Positions 16,076-26,175 of a stretch of 64,000 bases of DNA are shown piece after piece. Both the position numbers and the translations under genes were made by a program. Source of the DNA: an uncultured Lachnospiraceae bacterium (lineage in GTDB: Bacteria > Bacillota > Clostridia > Lachnospirales > Lachnospiraceae); assembly GCA_910576975.1 (NCBI GenBank), contig CAJTJY010000001.1:1-64000 (forward strand), given 5' to 3'. How positions within the stretch are numbered: position 1 is the first letter of the stretch; the number at the start of each line of letters is the position of its first letter. The notes below the pieces were generated by a model that was not told where the DNA came from, made no database searches, and saw only the letters and a program-made list of their open reading frames with translations.

Positions 16076-16705
16076 ATGCATCAAATAACAGAACAACTAA
16101 AACTCGCCCGCATCGTGCCTGTAGTAGTCCTGCAGGACGCTGCCGACGCCAAGCCGCTGGCGAAAGCGCTCTGCGACGGCGGACTCCCCTGTGCGGAAAT
16201 CACGTTTCGTACAGAAGCAGCCGCAGAAGCGATCAAAATCATGACCCAGGAATTTCCACAGATGCTGGTAGGCGCAGGAACCGTGCTTACCCCTGCCCAT
16301 GCAGACCAAGCGATCAAAGCAGGCGCCAAATTCATTGTAAGCCCTGGCTTGAATCCCACCATGGTAAAGCACTGCATAAAGAAGAAATATCCTGTCTTCC
16401 CAGGCGTCAACAATCCCACGGGCATTGAAACAGCGCTCTCTATGGGATTGACGATGCTCAAATTCTTTCCGGCAGAAGCCTCCGGGGGACTGGCAATGAT
16501 CAAAGCATTGTCCGCCCCTTACCCTCAAATCCGGTTTATGCCCACTGGAGGAATCAACCTTGAAAATGTCCACACCTATCTGGCATGTGACCGGGTGTTT
16601 GCCTGCGGCGGGAGCTGGATGGTAAAAGAAGATCTGATAAAGACAGGAAACTTTGAAGAAATTCAACGGCTGGCTGAAGAGGCCGTACGCACAGTGCGGG
16701 CATGA
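16076..16705 (+). CDS. eda: KDPG/KHG aldolase
   Basis: A 209-residue class I aldolase splitting 2-keto-3-deoxy-6-phosphogluconate into pyruvate and glyceraldehyde 3-phosphate, the last step of hexuronate and Entner-Doudoroff catabolism. Motifs: AEITFRTEAAAEAI (catalytic Glu region), VGAGTVLTPAHADQAI, KFIVSPGLNP and LKFFPAEASGG, with the Schiff-base Lys before FFPAE. TAGGAGG precedes ATG 16076. The next gene, a PfkB kinase, makes the KDPG substrate. The matching mannonate oxidoreductase and transporter pair lies at 45.6-47.9 kb. Confidence 0.92.
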   Translation: MHQITEQLKLARIVPVVVLQDAADAKPLAKALCDGGLPCAEITFRTEAAAEAIKIMTQEFPQMLVGAGTVLTPAHADQAIKAGAKFIVSPGLNPTMVKHCIKKKYPVFPGVNNPTGIETALSMGLTMLKFFPAEASGGLAMIKALSAPYPQIRFMPTGGINLENVHTYLACDRVFACGGSWMVKEDLIKTGNFEEIQRLAEEAVRTVRA

Positions 16706-16731
16706 CCAGCCTACAGAACAGGAGAACAATC

Positions 16732-17760
16732 ATGACTGAAAAAAAAGTAATCGCTTTCGGGGAACTGATGCTGCGCCTTGCCCCGGAAGGCTATCAGCGA
16801 TTTGTCCAGGCAGAACATTTTGGCGCCGTCTATGGCGGCGGAGAGGCCAATGTCTGCGTATCTTTGGCAAACTATGGTTTCCATTCCACATTTGTTACCC
16901 GTCTCCCCTCGCACGAAATCGGACAGGCGGGAATCAACGCCCTGCGCCGATACGGAGTGGATATCTCCTACATTGCCCGGGGCGGCAACCGGGTCGGCAT
17001 TTACTATCTCGAAAAAGGCGCCTCCCAACGCCCCTCAAAAGTAATCTATGACCGCTCAGATTCCTCTCTCTCCACTGCCTCTTCCGAAGATTTTTGCTGG
17101 AAAGAGATTTTTCAAGGCGCTGACTGGTTCCATTTTACCGGAATTACCCCCGCTTTAAACGATACTCTTGCAGATCTTTGCCTGATGGCATGCCAAGCAG
17201 CAAAGGAGGCAGGCGTCACCATTTCCTGCGACTTAAATTACAGGAAGAAGCTATGGAGCAAGGAAAAGGCGGGACAGGTCATGGAAAGCCTCTGTCAGTA
17301 TGTAGATGTCTGCATCGCCAACGAGGAAGACGCCTCTGACGTGTTCGGCATCGGGGCGGCAAACACAAACGTCACGACAGGGACTGTGAACCATGAAGGC
17401 TATAAAGATGTAGCGAAACAATTAAAAGACCGTTTTGGCTTTTCCAAAGTCGCCATCACCCTGCGGGAATCTATTTCCGCCAATGACAACGGCTGGTCCG
17501 CCATGCTTTACAATGGCGACGATTGCTATTTCAGCCGCAAGTACCAGATGCACATTGTAGACAGGGTAGGAGGCGGCGACAGTTTCGCCGCAGGACTGAT
17601 CGCTGGCTCCCTGATTGGCTATCCGCCTCAGGAACAGATTGAGTTCGCCGCAGCAGCTTCTTGTCTCAAGCACTCGATCGAGGGAGATTTTAACCTCGTC
17701 TCCTTAGATGAAGTTTTAAAACTGGCTGGCGGCGACGCTTCTGGACGGGTACAGCGGTAG
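16732..17760 (+). CDS. kdgK: PfkB-family sugar kinase, probable 2-keto-3-deoxygluconate kinase
   Basis: A 342-residue ribokinase-like kinase. Motifs: VIAFGELMLRLAPEG at the N-terminus, YGGGEANVCVSLANYG, and the PfkB signature VDRVGGGDSFAAGLIAG with the catalytic Asp. Placement directly after eda points to KDG as substrate: it would form KDPG for the aldolase. ATG 16732 is chosen for its AGGAGA site; an in-frame ATG at 16702 overlaps the eda stop (ATGA) but adds ten residues not expected for the family. Substrate choice is inferred from context. Confidence 0.85.
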   Translation: MTEKKVIAFGELMLRLAPEGYQRFVQAEHFGAVYGGGEANVCVSLANYGFHSTFVTRLPSHEIGQAGINALRRYGVDISYIARGGNRVGIYYLEKGASQRPSKVIYDRSDSSLSTASSEDFCWKEIFQGADWFHFTGITPALNDTLADLCLMACQAAKEAGVTISCDLNYRKKLWSKEKAGQVMESLCQYVDVCIANEEDASDVFGIGAANTNVTTGTVNHEGYKDVAKQLKDRFGFSKVAITLRESISANDNGWSAMLYNGDDCYFSRKYQMHIVDRVGGGDSFAAGLIAGSLIGYPPQEQIEFAAAASCLKHSIEGDFNLVSLDEVLKLAGGDASGRVQR

Positions 17761-17778
17761 CCAATCCAAAAAGCTTCG

Positions 17779-18189
17779 TCAGCTTGCCATGCCCCCGATC
17801 ATCCCCGAGGCCGTACACAGGACCAATGTTGTGAACAAGCGGGATAACTCCATGTTAATCCCTTTTTCAAATAGGATGGAGCCTAGCACTAAAATCAGAA
17901 AATAGGCTCCTCCTATCACCATTCCCCAGAAAAAGCGCCGCGTCTTCATAACTTTGCCCATCAGCAGCCCGCCTAAGAACCCGGAAATCACATAGATCAG
18001 CACAATCCCTACTGATACCACGCTTTCACTGAGCTGCATCTTATACAGCAGTGCTGATAATAGCAGCAGCAGCCCGCCGGTTACCAGATACATTGCCAAC
18101 AGAATCTTCAGTATTGCAAGCACAGAGATTCTTTCTTTCTTTTCTCCCTGCGCCTGCACAAGGTTTTTTCTCATAGGATTTCTTTCCAT
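17779..18189 (-). CDS. TIGR04086 family membrane protein
   Basis: A 136-residue integral membrane protein with four hydrophobic segments (about residues 23-47, 57-80, 86-105 and 112-134) after a charged N-terminus. The pattern, including GFLGGLLMGKVMKTRRFFWGM, matches TIGR04086, a family of uncharacterised membrane proteins in spore-forming Firmicutes often linked to yrzE. AAGGAGAGG precedes ATG 18189. It is convergent with kdgK, whose stop is 19 bases away. Confidence 0.75.
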   Translation of the reverse strand: MERNPMRKNLVQAQGEKKERISVLAILKILLAMYLVTGGLLLLLSALLYKMQLSESVVSVGIVLIYVISGFLGGLLMGKVMKTRRFFWGMVIGGAYFLILVLGSILFEKGINMELSRLFTTLVLCTASGMIGGMAS

Positions 18190-18354
18190 TTTCTTCCTCT
18201 CCTTGATAGAATGTCCATTAGATTCTAAGATATTTTATTCCCTTGTCAGCAAAACTATTCCCCGTCCTCCATAGAATTCTCTAAAGTTCATGGAAATATC
18301 TTGCAAAAATCTGCTTCTTCCTTTATATTATGTATATTGAAAGGAGAGATGCAC

Positions 18355-19629
18355 TTGGACTCAAGCGAGGTCATACAGTTATTATTTGTAGTCTTATTAT
18401 TATTGTTATCTGCATTTTTTTCCTCTGCGGAGACGGCGCTGACCACCTCCAATAAAATCCGACTCAAGAATCTTGCGGATGAGGGAAACAAGCAGGCGCA
18501 AAGGGTGCTGGAAATTACCAGCGATTCCGGAAAGATGCTCAGCGCGATTTTGATCGGCAACAACATTGTCAATTTGTCGGCTTCATCGATTGCCACCGCC
18601 CTTGCGATTCAGATTTTTGGAAATGCCGGAGCGGGAATTGCAACTGGAATCCTGACGGTACTGGTGCTTATTTTCGGTGAGATATCGCCAAAGACCCTTG
18701 CCACCATTCATGCAGATAAGATTTCCCTTGCCTATTCAGGAATTATCCTGGGACTTATGAAATTTTTGACTCCTGCAATTTATGTTATCAATAAATTATC
18801 CACTGGGTTTTTAATATTGCTGCGGGTCAATGTCTCCGGCGAACATGGCACCCTCACAGAGGAGGAGCTACGCACCATCGTAGACGTCAGCCACCAGGAA
18901 GGCGTCATTGAACCGGAAGAACATGCCATGATCAACAATGTATTTGACTTCGGCGACTCTCAGGCAAAGGAAATCATGGTTCCAAGAATTGACATGACGT
19001 TTGCTGATATCAACAGCAGCTACGAAGAACTGATCAACCTTTTCCGCACTTACAAATTCACCCGGCTACCGATCTATGAAGACTCCATTGATAACGTGGT
19101 GGGAACGATCAACATGAAGGACCTTTTGCTCTATGAGGCAAGCAAGGACAGTTTTTCCGTCCGTGACATCCTGCGCAAGCCTTATTATACTTATGAGCAT
19201 AAGAAAACAGTGGAACTTTTAATAGAAATGAAACAGTCTTCCTTTAATATTGCGATTGTACTAGACGAATACGGCGTAACCGCTGGCTTAATTACCTTAG
19301 AGGATATTTTAGAGGAGATTGTAGGTGAGATTCGGGACGAATACGACATAGATGAAGAAGATCCGCTCCAGAAGCTGGGAGAGCTCGAATACCTGGTGCA
19401 AGGTTCCATGAACCTGGAAGATCTTTGCAATAAACTGCATTTAAAGCTTTCCTCCGAGGATTATGACACCGTAGGAGGTTACATGATTGAACTGCTGGAT
19501 CATCTTCCCCAGGCAGGCGAATCCATCACCACGCCGGAAGGGATCTTCCTGCGGGTGGAAGACACGGACAAGAACCGCATCAACAAGCTGTTTTTGCAGC
19601 TCCCAAAGGATCTGCGAAAAGAAACTTAG
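18355..19629 (+). CDS. Hemolysin-family CNNM/CorC-type membrane protein
   Basis: A 424-residue protein of the CNNM (DUF21)-CBS-CorC_HlyC layout, implicated in Mg2+/Co2+ efflux and resistance. The DUF21 membrane domain covers about residues 1-180 (FFSSAETALTTSNKIRLKNL, ILIGNNIVNLSASSIATALA, GEISPKTLA), a CBS pair follows (MVPRIDMTF.. to ..VLDEYGVTAGLITLEDILEE), and the C-terminal CorC domain starts near DEEDPLQKLG. TTG 18355 is chosen because AAGGAG lies eight bases upstream; an ATG at 18349 is too close to that site. Called hemolysin by old annotation only. Confidence 0.85.
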   Translation: MDSSEVIQLLFVVLLLLLSAFFSSAETALTTSNKIRLKNLADEGNKQAQRVLEITSDSGKMLSAILIGNNIVNLSASSIATALAIQIFGNAGAGIATGILTVLVLIFGEISPKTLATIHADKISLAYSGIILGLMKFLTPAIYVINKLSTGFLILLRVNVSGEHGTLTEEELRTIVDVSHQEGVIEPEEHAMINNVFDFGDSQAKEIMVPRIDMTFADINSSYEELINLFRTYKFTRLPIYEDSIDNVVGTINMKDLLLYEASKDSFSVRDILRKPYYTYEHKKTVELLIEMKQSSFNIAIVLDEYGVTAGLITLEDILEEIVGEIRDEYDIDEEDPLQKLGELEYLVQGSMNLEDLCNKLHLKLSSEDYDTVGGYMIELLDHLPQAGESITTPEGIFLRVEDTDKNRINKLFLQLPKDLRKET

Positions 19630-19667
19630 AGCTTTTTTAAAATTGGCTTAAACTTATTTCCATTTAC

Positions 19668-19770
19668 AAGGGGCTGTTGCATAATTGCCTTTATATACAA
19701 CATATGGTTTTGATAACGCAAGAATCTCATCCATATATTGTATATAAGCTGCATGTTGCAACAGCCCTTT
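19668..19770. repeat. Palindromic repeat type B, copy 2
   Basis: Partner of 14931-15033, also 103 bases and the same orientation. Ends AAGGGGCTGTTGCA and TTGCAACAGCCCTTT pair; the inner arms TATATACAACATATGG and CCATATATTGTATATA are almost perfectly complementary. It fills the gap between two convergent genes (stops at 19629 and 19798), which fits a bidirectional terminator. Confidence 0.75.
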
Positions 19771-19797
19771 CACATCAGTCCTTAACTGGCTGCAGTC

Positions 19798-20391
19798 CTA
19801 TGATTCCTGCATTTTCTCGAATTCTTTCTGACTCATCTGAACCCGCAGTTCATTAAACTCCTGATCCGAAGTATTTATGGCCTCCCAGGTGAGAAATCCC
19901 TGTTTGGCTGTCAATTGATATGTTTTCACAGATTTATCTTTATTTTCTTTTGCGCCCCATTCCGTAGCATTATCAAAGCTCATATCCGCAAGTTCCACAT
20001 CGTTATAAACAACGGAGATATCCTCTGCGGCGGACTTCCTTACCTCGACTGACCTCACAATCCCCTCTGTAGCAGACTGAGCGCTTTCAGCGGAAATATC
20101 AGCCTTTCCGCTCCAAGGAACACAGACCGTGACCCAGAATTGATGTCCTGCTCCTTTATCGAGGCTATAATAGAAAGAAATATAGCGATCCCCGTCTTTT
20201 GCCACATCCTGGTTGCCATTATTGTTTACCTCATACCCCTGATCAATCAAATCCTGCATCGTAGTCTTGCCTATCACAATGTCATAGCCATCCACTGTGA
20301 CCTGCATTGGCATTTCTGGTCCGCTGGCACAGGCTGTCAGCATAAGCATCATCAAACACATGCAAATAAAAGCTGTTATCTTTTGTTTCAT
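19798..20391 (-). CDS. Putative lipoprotein of unknown function
   Basis: A 197-residue exported protein. Residues 1-20 are a lipoprotein signal (MKQKITAFICMCLMMLML) with lipobox LTAC, so Cys21 would be lipidated and the protein anchored outside the membrane. The mature part starts VDGYDIVIGKTTMQDLIDQGYEV, a pattern of small extracellular proteins that I cannot assign to a named family. It lies 29 bases downstream of glgP but has its own ATG with a weak GGATGG site; the two may be co-transcribed. Confidence 0.7.
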   Translation of the reverse strand: MKQKITAFICMCLMMLMLTACASGPEMPMQVTVDGYDIVIGKTTMQDLIDQGYEVNNNGNQDVAKDGDRYISFYYSLDKGAGHQFWVTVCVPWSGKADISAESAQSATEGIVRSVEVRKSAAEDISVVYNDVELADMSFDNATEWGAKENKDKSVKTYQLTAKQGFLTWEAINTSDQEFNELRVQMSQKEFEKMQES

Positions 20392-20420
20392 TTTGTCAAC
20401 ACCATCCTTCTAAAAATAGT

Positions 20421-22682
20421 CTATGATAATTTCCAGATATCCTGATTGTACTCTGCAATGGTACGGTCTGAGGAGAAAAATCCCGCCTTTGCCGTGTTCA
20501 CCAGCATCTTCTTTGCCCATGCAACACGGTCTTCATAATCTCTATAACACATTTCCCTCTTCTTGGCATAATCCTTGTAATCCAAAAGCGTCATAAACCA
20601 ATCCTTATTCAAAAGCTCGTTATAAAGCCTCTCAAGATTTTCCTTCTGCCCCACTTTCATCATCTCTTTTCCTACGATGAAGTCTACGGCTTCTTTAATG
20701 TCTTCGTCTTTTTCATAATACTCTTTGGATTCATAATCTGCTTGTATATAATGTTCAATCACAGTGTCTGAACTTTCTCCAAAAATATAAATGTTTTCTT
20801 TGCCCACCAGGTCTGCAATCTCTACATTCGCACCATCCATCGTCCCAAGAGTCACAGCGCCGTTTAACATGAATTTCATATTTCCTGTTCCAGACGCTTC
20901 CTTGCTTGCCAGGGAAATCTGTTCGGAGATATCGCATGCCGGAATCAGTTTTTCCGCTTTGGTTACATTGTAGTTCTCCACCATGACAACCTTGAGATAC
21001 GGACTTACCTGGGGATCGTTATTGATGATTTCCTGGAGACAGAGAATCAGGTGGATGATATCCTTGGCAATGATATATGCCGGAGCCGCCTTTGCCCCGA
21101 AAATCACGGTAATCGGCGTAGTCGGCTTCTTTCCCCCCTTAATCTCCAGATATTTATGAATAACATACAGGGCATTCATCTGCTGGCGTTTGTATTCATG
21201 CAAGCGTTTGATCTGGATATCAAAAATAGAGTTCTCATCTAGCTCCACGCCCTGGGTTTCTTTGAGGTACTTCACAAGGGCTTGTTTATTTTCTTTCTTG
21301 ATCTGCAACAACTTCTTAAGAACTTGCTGATCCTCTGCAAAGGCAAGAAGTTTCTCCAACTGCTGCGCATCTTTGTGCCAGCCAGTTCCAATCACTTGAT
21401 CCAGATAACTGCTCAATCCCCTGTTGCAGTGCATCAGCCAGCGGCGGAAAGTGATCCCGTTGGTCTTATTATTGAATTTTTGAGGATAAATCTTATAAAA
21501 ATGATCGAGCTCGTTTTTCTTTAAGATCTCGGTGTGCAGATACGCCACGCCGTTAACGCTGTAGCCATAGTGGATATCCATATGCGCCATATGCACCCGG
21601 TTGGCAGAGTCGATAATTGCCACGGTTTGATCCTTAAATTTGTCTTTGACAATCGTATCAAGCTCCCTGATAATCGGCATCAGCTGGGGCACCGCCTGAT
21701 TCAAGTAATCCATGGGCCATTTTTCCAATGCCTCCGCCAAGATAGTATGATTGGTGTAAGCACAGGTTTTTGACACGATATCAATCGCGTCTTGCATACG
21801 GATCCCCTCTTCCATCAGCAATCGGATCAACTCTGGAATCACCATGCTAGGATGGGTGTCGTTAATCTGAATTGCCGCATATTCCGGCAGATCATAAAGC
21901 TTGCAGCCCTTTGCCTTGCACTCTTCCAAAATCAGCCTTGCCCCGTTGCTCACCATGAAATACTGCTGATACACCCGAAGAAGCCTTCCTGCATCATCAG
22001 AATCATCTGGGTACAGGAACAAGGTAAGATTTTTGCAGATATCTTCCTTATCGAAGTCAATCCCGTCTCCTACCAGGCTTTCATCTACTGTCTCAATGTC
22101 GAACAAGTGCAGTTTGTTGGCGCGGTTCTCATAACCTGTCACATCCAGGTCGTACATGCGAGACTGCACGGTAAATCCGCCGAACTGAATCGGATAAGTC
22201 ACATCCGTCTTGGTAAGCCAGCTCTCTTTTTCTATCCAGGGATTTTTATTTTCCTTTTGCAGATGATTTTCAAAGGTCTGCAAAAACAACCCGAAATGAT
22301 AGTTGAGCCCGATTCCGTCCCCATTTAAGCCGAGCGTCGCCATCGAATCTAAAAAACATGCCGCAAGCCTCCCCAGCCCGCCGTTTCCAAGCGAAGGTTC
22401 CGGTTCCACCTGCTCAATCAAATTAATATCCTTGCCATACTGTTTCAAAAGAGCCGCCACGTCGTCATAGATTCCCAGATTGATCAAATTGTTAGACAGC
22501 AGTTTTCCGATCAGGAATTCCGCTGAAATATAATAGATTTTCTTTTTTCCCTGTTGACTCTCTTTTTGCTTTGCAAGATCTTTTACGACTCCCAACAGTC
22601 CATAATAAAGCTGTTCATCCGTACAGGCTGCAAGATTATTACAGCATTTCTTTTCCAATAATTCTCTTACATTGACACTCAT
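20421..22682 (-). CDS. glgP: Glycogen/starch/alpha-glucan phosphorylase
   Basis: A 753-residue PLP enzyme releasing glucose 1-phosphate from alpha-1,4-glucans. Motifs: [56 protein letters not shown], and the PLP region [20 protein letters not shown] with its binding Lys. In the last motif Gly replaces the more usual Ser of GTSNMKF. The length is slightly under the 800-850 of animal and E. coli forms. ATG 22682 is used because AAAGGAGA lies eight bases upstream; an ATG at 22688 is too close. No other glg gene is nearby, and an AraC regulator is divergent. Confidence 0.93.
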   Translation of the reverse strand: MSVNVRELLEKKCCNNLAACTDEQLYYGLLGVVKDLAKQKESQQGKKKIYYISAEFLIGKLLSNNLINLGIYDDVAALLKQYGKDINLIEQVEPEPSLGNGGLGRLAACFLDSMATLGLNGDGIGLNYHFGLFLQTFENHLQKENKNPWIEKESWLTKTDVTYPIQFGGFTVQSRMYDLDVTGYENRANKLHLFDIETVDESLVGDGIDFDKEDICKNLTLFLYPDDSDDAGRLLRVYQQYFMVSNGARLILEECKAKGCKLYDLPEYAAIQINDTHPSMVIPELIRLLMEEGIRMQDAIDIVSKTCAYTNHTILAEALEKWPMDYLNQAVPQLMPIIRELDTIVKDKFKDQTVAIIDSANRVHMAHMDIHYGYSVNGVAYLHTEILKKNELDHFYKIYPQKFNNKTNGITFRRWLMHCNRGLSSYLDQVIGTGWHKDAQQLEKLLAFAEDQQVLKKLLQIKKENKQALVKYLKETQGVELDENSIFDIQIKRLHEYKRQQMNALYVIHKYLEIKGGKKPTTPITVIFGAKAAPAYIIAKDIIHLILCLQEIINNDPQVSPYLKVVMVENYNVTKAEKLIPACDISEQISLASKEASGTGNMKFMLNGAVTLGTMDGANVEIADLVGKENIYIFGESSDTVIEHYIQADYESKEYYEKDEDIKEAVDFIVGKEMMKVGQKENLERLYNELLNKDWFMTLLDYKDYAKKREMCYRDYEDRVAWAKKMLVNTAKAGFFSSDRTIAEYNQDIWKLS

Positions 22683-22874
22683 TTTCATTCTCCTTTTCTT
22701 TCTAAGCGTTCCCTTTTCCCGAAGCTTATTTCCTTGGGCGGCACTGTTGTTTTGATCTTCTTGATAATGTGTCTCACGACATTAGTATACCCGCTTTTTC
22801 CATTTTTTTCTTGCCGTATGATAGCAAATTATAGTACAATACTATCAAATTCAACGGTAAAGGATCTTGCGCTT

Positions 22875-23774
22875 ATGAATATTTCAGAATATGAACGCTC
22901 CCAGGAAACAAAATCCCATGGACATGGAAACTTTCCCTTTAACATCTATTTATGCAGCATTCCCCTTGACTTTGCCACGGTGCCCACCCACTGGCATAAT
23001 GAGATGGAAATCATTTATATCAAAAAAGGAAGTGGAGTCATCGCCGTAGATCTGATCTCATTTTGCGTGTCTCAAGGAGATATCGTGGTGGTCCCCCCTG
23101 GTCATTTACATTCAATTCAGCAGCTTGCGAATCATTCGATGGAATATGAAAACATTATTTTTCAAGTTTCCATGCTGATGGTTCCCAAGGGCGACCTCTG
23201 TACGGAGGATTTTTTTCTGCCCCTGATCCAGGGCAAGATACAATTCAACTATCATTATCCTGCAGATTCCTTCCAGCACCATGGACTTTCGGAATGCTTA
23301 GACTCCATAGATGAAATCTGCAAAAGCTTCCCTCCTGGCTACCAGCTCGCCGTCAAAGGGCAGCTCTTTATCTTCTTTTACCATCTACGCTTTTGCATGC
23401 AGAATCACCCGCACAGCCAGAATGCCAAATCCCTGGACCGTCTCAAAGAAATCCTCAAATATGTGGAGACCAACTACCAGGAAAAGATTTCCATCGCCAA
23501 CGCCGCCGCAATCTGCAGCTTTAGCCAGCCCCATTTCATGAAATTTTTTAAGAAGCATATGGCGGTATCTTTTACGGATTATCTCAATGACTATCGACTT
23601 ACCATAGCAGCCAGGCTCTTGATATCTTCCGAAGACACGGTTGCAAATATCGCCGTCGACACCGGATTTGACAACTTGTCATATTTTCACCGCATCTTCA
23701 AGCGCAAATACCAGTGCACGCCTATGGAGTTTCGAAAAAATGCAGGCTCTGCAACTTTTTCAAACGTGCTGTAA
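22875..23774 (+). CDS. AraC-family transcriptional regulator with cupin sensor
   Basis: A 299-residue regulator. The N-terminal cupin domain has HWHNEMEIIYIKKGSGVIAV and GDIVVVPPGHLHSIQQ. The C-terminal ~100 residues hold two helix-turn-helix motifs: SIANAAAICSFSQPHFMKFF and TVANIAVDTGFDNLSYFHRIFK, then YQCTPMEFRK, the AraC signature. ATG 22875 is chosen behind AAAGGA; a longer frame from 22734 adds a hydrophobic stretch that is really the promoter region. It is divergent from glgP, 192 bases away, and could control that gene, though the ligand is unknown. Confidence 0.85.
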   Translation: MNISEYERSQETKSHGHGNFPFNIYLCSIPLDFATVPTHWHNEMEIIYIKKGSGVIAVDLISFCVSQGDIVVVPPGHLHSIQQLANHSMEYENIIFQVSMLMVPKGDLCTEDFFLPLIQGKIQFNYHYPADSFQHHGLSECLDSIDEICKSFPPGYQLAVKGQLFIFFYHLRFCMQNHPHSQNAKSLDRLKEILKYVETNYQEKISIANAAAICSFSQPHFMKFFKKHMAVSFTDYLNDYRLTIAARLLISSEDTVANIAVDTGFDNLSYFHRIFKRKYQCTPMEFRKNAGSATFSNVL

Positions 23775-23821
23775 CTTGGTTTATCGACTTTGCAGCATTG
23801 TCGAGCTGCTGCATATTTTAT

Positions 23822-23982
23822 GGGGCTGTCGCACGAATGTATTTACCTGTTCAAAAGCCTTGCCGCTCATGCGGCAAAGACAGAATGGGGCTGTCGCACT
23901 ATGATATTTACTTCTTCAAAAGGTCTTGCCGCTTATGCGGCAAGACCTTTTGAACAGGTAAATACATTCGTGCGACAGCCCC
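23822..23982. repeat. Palindromic repeat type C with perfect 35-bp arms
   Basis: A 161-base element. Arms 23822-23856 and 23948-23982 are perfectly complementary over 35 bases and start GGGGCTGTCGCACG. Inside lies a second start (GGGGCTGTCGCAC near 23887) and two TTGCCGC..GCGGCAA hairpins, so the left half appears to be a tandem half-copy joined to a whole element. It sits between convergent genes (stops 23774 and 24015), as expected for a terminator or a mobile palindrome lodged there. Confidence 0.8.
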
Positions 23983-24014
23983 ATGTTTGTCTGAAAATTA
24001 TATCACAACTAAAT

Positions 24015-26102
24015 TTACAGCTGGAATTGGGACACAATCTCTTTCAATTCCTCTATAGACTTCATACACTCTTTCAACCTGGAATATCCTTCGACGGTGG
24101 CATTCTGTGTCTCGCCAGACTTCTCTGCAATGACATTGATTCCATCTGCCGACTGATTGACCATCTCATTGATATCCTCAACGGCTCCTGCGATTTGAGA
24201 AATATAACCTTCCAACGCCCCAACTGCCTCTTTGGTCTGGCTCATGATGCCATTAAAGCCGTCGGCATCTGCAAGATACTGCCCGCCTGACTTGCTGAAA
24301 TCTTCATAATCACCCAGCACCGTGCTTTCCAAAAATTCCATCACCGTCATAATGCAGTCTGTCATATTGGACACGGCTTGATTTACCTCGCTCACAATCC
24401 CGTTGATGTTATCCACGGTATGCAGGGTCTGATCCGCCAAGGAACCGATCTCTGAAGCCACCACGGCAAACCCTTTGCCTGCCTCCCCTGCCCTGGCAGC
24501 CTCAATATTAGCGTTCAAGGCCAGCAAATTCGTCTGGGATGAAATATCCTTGATGGCGTCCGTCAGTTCATTGATTTTGTCTACAGCTTTCGATTGCTCA
24601 ATGGCGACATCTGTCTTTTGTTTCATCACTGCATACATATTATCGGTCTTGTCCCTGGAAGTGCGGCTCACATGCTCCATTTCGCCCGCACGCTGTCGAA
24701 CCTGTATCGAATTTTGCTCGCCCTCTTCCGCCATCCGATGAATGCTTTTCGAATTATGCCTGACCTCTTCAATACTATGTATAATGTTCGCCGTATTGAC
24801 GCTTGCCTCCTCCATGCCCGCCGCAAGTTCCTGCGTTGCTGCAGAATTCTCCTGCGCATGAATCCTGTTCTCTTCCATAATCTCATTGAGATTCATCACA
24901 TTGTCACGAATGGTTTCTTCCGCCTCCTCAAGGCTCCCCATCATCTTGCGCAAATTCTTTCGCATCGAATGAATCTCATTTGCCATAACGCCAATTTCAT
25001 CTTTCTGCCTGCGGAGCCGCTGCCCGAACTCCGTGGCTCGAAAATCCAGCCTCGAGGTCTGATCAATCACGGCGGTGAGCTGCTTGATAGGCCTGGAAAT
25101 ATTGCTTGCAACAACAATTCCCACGATCCCAGAGAATAGTAGAGCGATCAAAACCGCCGTCAATATAATGACAAATAGCCGGTTGGCGCCAGAGTAAGTC
25201 TCCAAGCTGGGCACTGCAAGCACAAGCTTCATGCCATTGCCCAAGCTATAATAAACAAGCTGCTTTTTTTCTTTGTGGTATAGATAGTCAAACCGTTCTC
25301 CCTGACGGTTCTGATCCTGGATCAGCTCTGTTACACCAGATAAAGATGAATCAAGGGAAGATAGAGCCGTACCGCTCTCAAAATTCCCATTATGTATCAC
25401 TGTTCCAGTATCACTCGCCAAAAATGCATAACCCGTCTCAAAAAATTCAATTTCGTCCACAATCTCTGTGATCTGGGAAAAATCAATATCCATGCCAATA
25501 ATGCCGATAGATGTTCCGTCTTCTGCAAAAAGAGGAATCACATAAGAAATCATGTATACGTTAATATTCGCATTCAGGTATGGCTCCATCCAGATTGGCT
25601 TCCCCGCCTTGACCGGAATATAATACCACCCCACATGCTCTGCATCATCCTCGTCATACATAGAAAAATCCGTGGGCACGACGCTTTCAAATTCTTCGTC
25701 CACAGAATTCCTTGTGATAAAATATCCAGATTCTGGATCAGAATATTGAGGATTATAGCGGATATATGCTGTGATCGCCCCCTCCGTCCACTTGCCGAAA
25801 GTATCGATTTCCTGCGCGATCTGTTCCGTATACTCATCTGCGTACTCTTTATCTTTCACAAAAGACGCATAATCAAAATGCTGCATTAAAATATCGCTCA
25901 AAGTCTTCACCGACTGTTCGATTTTAGAGATCATATCGTTGATTTCCAGGGCTTCCCGTTCAGCTTTCACTTGCATGTTTTGATTGGAATTCTGCGCCTC
26001 TATCCTGGCGATATTGGCAATCGACAACATTCCCACAATAAACGCCGTAAGCAAAGAACACAATAAAATACCTGAAATTATCTTCATTCGTATCGTTTTC
26101 AT
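24015..26102 (-). CDS. Methyl-accepting chemotaxis protein, Cache-type sensor
   Basis: A 695-residue chemoreceptor. A first membrane helix (residues 8-28), an extracellular region of about 280 residues with dCache features ([41 protein letters not shown]), a second membrane helix (310-332), a HAMP domain ([20 protein letters not shown]) and the cytoplasmic signalling domain with the tip [20 protein letters not shown]. The Cache domain usually senses small organic acids or amino acids; the ligand is unknown. GGAGG precedes ATG 26102. No che genes are adjacent. Confidence 0.9.
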   Translation of the reverse strand: MKTIRMKIISGILLCSLLTAFIVGMLSIANIARIEAQNSNQNMQVKAEREALEINDMISKIEQSVKTLSDILMQHFDYASFVKDKEYADEYTEQIAQEIDTFGKWTEGAITAYIRYNPQYSDPESGYFITRNSVDEEFESVVPTDFSMYDEDDAEHVGWYYIPVKAGKPIWMEPYLNANINVYMISYVIPLFAEDGTSIGIIGMDIDFSQITEIVDEIEFFETGYAFLASDTGTVIHNGNFESGTALSSLDSSLSGVTELIQDQNRQGERFDYLYHKEKKQLVYYSLGNGMKLVLAVPSLETYSGANRLFVIILTAVLIALLFSGIVGIVVASNISRPIKQLTAVIDQTSRLDFRATEFGQRLRRQKDEIGVMANEIHSMRKNLRKMMGSLEEAEETIRDNVMNLNEIMEENRIHAQENSAATQELAAGMEEASVNTANIIHSIEEVRHNSKSIHRMAEEGEQNSIQVRQRAGEMEHVSRTSRDKTDNMYAVMKQKTDVAIEQSKAVDKINELTDAIKDISSQTNLLALNANIEAARAGEAGKGFAVVASEIGSLADQTLHTVDNINGIVSEVNQAVSNMTDCIMTVMEFLESTVLGDYEDFSKSGGQYLADADGFNGIMSQTKEAVGALEGYISQIAGAVEDINEMVNQSADGINVIAEKSGETQNATVEGYSRLKECMKSIEELKEIVSQFQL

Positions 26103-26175
26103 AACGCTCCTCCGTAGATCTCCCTATTGCAGAAAAAGAACCTCAATACTTGAGATCCTTCCTCTATGTAAATGA

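Noticed and set aside
15814..16428. 204-codon plus-strand frame overlapping eda
   Set aside because: Arg/Pro/His-rich shadow of eda in another frame.
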